NCBI GenBank assembly: GCA_018716225.1
Contig: DVKE01000010.1
Coordinates: forward strand, 1 to 44,086
DNA from: Candidatus Onthousia faecigallinarum
Lineage (GTDB): Bacteria; Bacillota_I; Bacilli_A; RF39; UBA660
Direction: 5' to 3'
DNA: 44,086 nucleotides
Each line of letters begins with the position of its first letter. The first letter of the stretch is position 1. The notes below the pieces were generated by a model, which was not told the DNA's origin, made no database searches, and was given only the letters and a program-made list of their open reading frames with translations. The translations under genes and the position numbers were made by a program. Shown here piece by piece: positions 43,119 to 44,086 of the stretch.

Positions 43119-43133
43119 TTTTTTTGCTACAAT
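43105..43133 (+). promoter_or_regulatory. Promoter of the lysozyme-like protein gene
   Basis: Perfect TTGACA, 17-base spacer, TACAAT; the -35 is inside the right arm of the palindrome at 43089-43118. Confidence 0.8.
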
Positions 43134-43161
43134 GTTATTGTTCTTATTTAAAGGAGGAACT

Positions 43162-43899
43162 ATGAAAAAAGTAACTAAGGTTAGCTTCGCTTTGGGATCT
43201 TTAGGGATTTTAATGATATTTGGAGCTATTCTTCTACAATATAAAAGTTTTAAAAATGTAGAAAAAAAAGATAATTCAAGAGAAATTTCCATGAAGGATG
43301 TAGAAAGTGGAACAGAAGAAGTTATAGAAGAGCCATCCGTTGTCGTTGATGATACGGAAATAACAGAGATCACCGAAGAAGGTACTGGAGATCAAGAAAT
43401 TGAAGAAGTACAAGGAGCGACTGTGGAAGAAGTAACTACACCAGTTTATGATGATGTAACTACCATTCCTGTAGAACCCATTGTGTATGATAATATGACT
43501 ATGCGTCAGTTAGCAGAGAAATTGAATCGGTCTTTAAAATCAACTATTTCAGGACAAGGATATTTAATCGCTAGTTATTCCTTAGAACTTGGAATCGATC
43601 CTTATTTAGCAACTGCTATTATTCTTCATGAAACAGGATGTAATAGTGGTACTTGTAGTAGTTTAGTCCGTAGTTGTAATAATGTTGGAGGACAGAAAGG
43701 TGGACCTTCTTGTGGCGGAGGAGCTTATAAAGCTTATCCAACCTTAGAAGAAGGAATTAAAGGATATTTAGATAACTTATATCGAAATTATATTTCTCAT
43801 GGACTTACAACAGCAGAAGCCATTGGACCGAAATATGCCGCAAGTACAACCTGGGCTAGTCAAGTAAATGGATATATTGCATTAGTAAGAAATAAATAA
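43162..43899 (+). CDS. Membrane-anchored lysozyme-like wall hydrolase
   Basis: 245 residues from ATG 43162, which follows AAAGGAGG; the ORF-track start at 43054 would run through the promoter. A membrane helix (about 7-26) is followed by a very acidic Glu/Val/Thr linker (about 30-110) and a C-terminal helical domain. ATAIILHETGCNSGTC carries the likely catalytic glutamate, and NNVGGQKGG and AYPTLEEGIKGYLDNLYRNYI match glucosaminidase or transglycosylase folds. It should cut peptidoglycan glycan strands. The anchor-linker-enzyme layout resembles the 3D-domain protein 3 kb upstream. Confidence 0.82.
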   Translation: MKKVTKVSFALGSLGILMIFGAILLQYKSFKNVEKKDNSREISMKDVESGTEEVIEEPSVVVDDTEITEITEEGTGDQEIEEVQGATVEEVTTPVYDDVTTIPVEPIVYDNMTMRQLAEKLNRSLKSTISGQGYLIASYSLELGIDPYLATAIILHETGCNSGTCSSLVRSCNNVGGQKGGPSCGGGAYKAYPTLEEGIKGYLDNLYRNYISHGLTTAEAIGPKYAASTTWASQVNGYIALVRNK

Positions 43900-43931
43900 A
43901 GTAAGGAGAGTAAGTGATCCTTGCTTTTTTT
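43899..43931 (+). terminator. Terminator after the lysozyme-like gene
   Basis: AGTAAGGA pairs with TCCTTGCT (one G-T pair), followed by seven T. Confidence 0.75.
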
Positions 43932-43999
43932 GATCTAGTAAAATAGAAGAAAATAAGTTATACTTGTATTAAAGATAGCAAGAGAGGGGCGGAAAAATT

Positions 44000-44086
44000 A
44001 TGATTTATCAGGGTAAAATAAATCGTCAATCTATAAATTTTGTAGTACCAAGCGCCAATAAAAACAATTGTTCGAATGGGGGGGGG
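44000..44086 (+). CDS. Start of an unknown ORF cut by the window end
   Basis: ATG 44000 follows GAGAGGGGCGG. The 29 visible residues begin MIYQGKINRQSINFVVP and end in NNCSNGGG, where nine consecutive G close the window. Nothing in the fragment identifies a family. The G-run could be a true glycine-rich or slippage-prone region or a read artefact at a contig end. Confidence 0.4.
   Translation, partial: MIYQGKINRQSINFVVPSANKNNCSNGGG

Overview
The window looks like chromosomal DNA of a low-GC, Gram-positive-type bacterium of the Bacilli, plausibly a gut lineage (RF39/Erysipelotrichales-like; this placement is inference). Codon use and base composition are AT-rich. Promoters follow a TTGnnn-17-TAtnnT pattern, often with an extended -10 TG, and ribosome sites are strong GGAGG/GGTG. 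Several gene orders match Bacillus subtilis: cca/dnaD/nth/ponA/recU/gpsB/rnpB, rodZ-pgsA-recA-rny, and pcrA-ligA. Bifunctional PBP1, MurE, sortase, LysM and 3D-domain proteins show a peptidoglycan wall. A bile-salt-hydrolase-family enzyme and a thioester/SpaA surface adhesin suit a host-associated life.

Layout. 1-533: right end of a mobile element (C-terminus of a serine recombinase plus an ASCH-domain gene) abutting a LysM protein that has lost its 5' end. 1.2-9.3 kb: HU, CCA-adding enzyme, DnaD, endonuclease III; convergent PBP1-RecU operon; an unknown gene; a divergent small ORF-gpsB unit; and RNase P RNA. 9.3-15.1 kb: RodZ-like protein, PgsA, RecA, RNase Y, and RNase J on the opposite strand. 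15.2-19.1 kb: surface locus with a thioester/SpaA adhesin, a sortase with an unusual leader, and an unknown polytopic membrane protein. 19.1-26.6 kb: a DUF2935-like protein, PcrA, an unknown gene, a nucleotidyltransferase, LigA, and a membrane-anchored OB-fold-like protein.

26.7-33.5 kb is an AT-richer accessory island and the most interesting part. A short WYL regulator is followed by a tightly packed five-gene operon: a HAD phosphatase, a HAD-phosphoribosyltransferase fusion, a CAT-fold acyltransferase, an alpha/beta hydrolase, and a PfkB kinase-SIS fusion. I do not recognise this combination as a named pathway. It reads as a metabolic module handling a phosphorylated sugar or nucleotide that may be acylated and deacylated, under WYL control.

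33.5-44.1 kb returns to core genes: a T-box-controlled type-2 isoleucyl-tRNA synthetase whose HIGH motif is changed to GLHH, a choloylglycine-hydrolase-family enzyme, MurE, a 3D-domain protein, an unknown gene, Tex, a lysozyme-like wall hydrolase, and a truncated ORF ending in nine G. No rRNA, tRNA or CRISPR array was seen. All domain assignments come from reading motifs; no database search was run.
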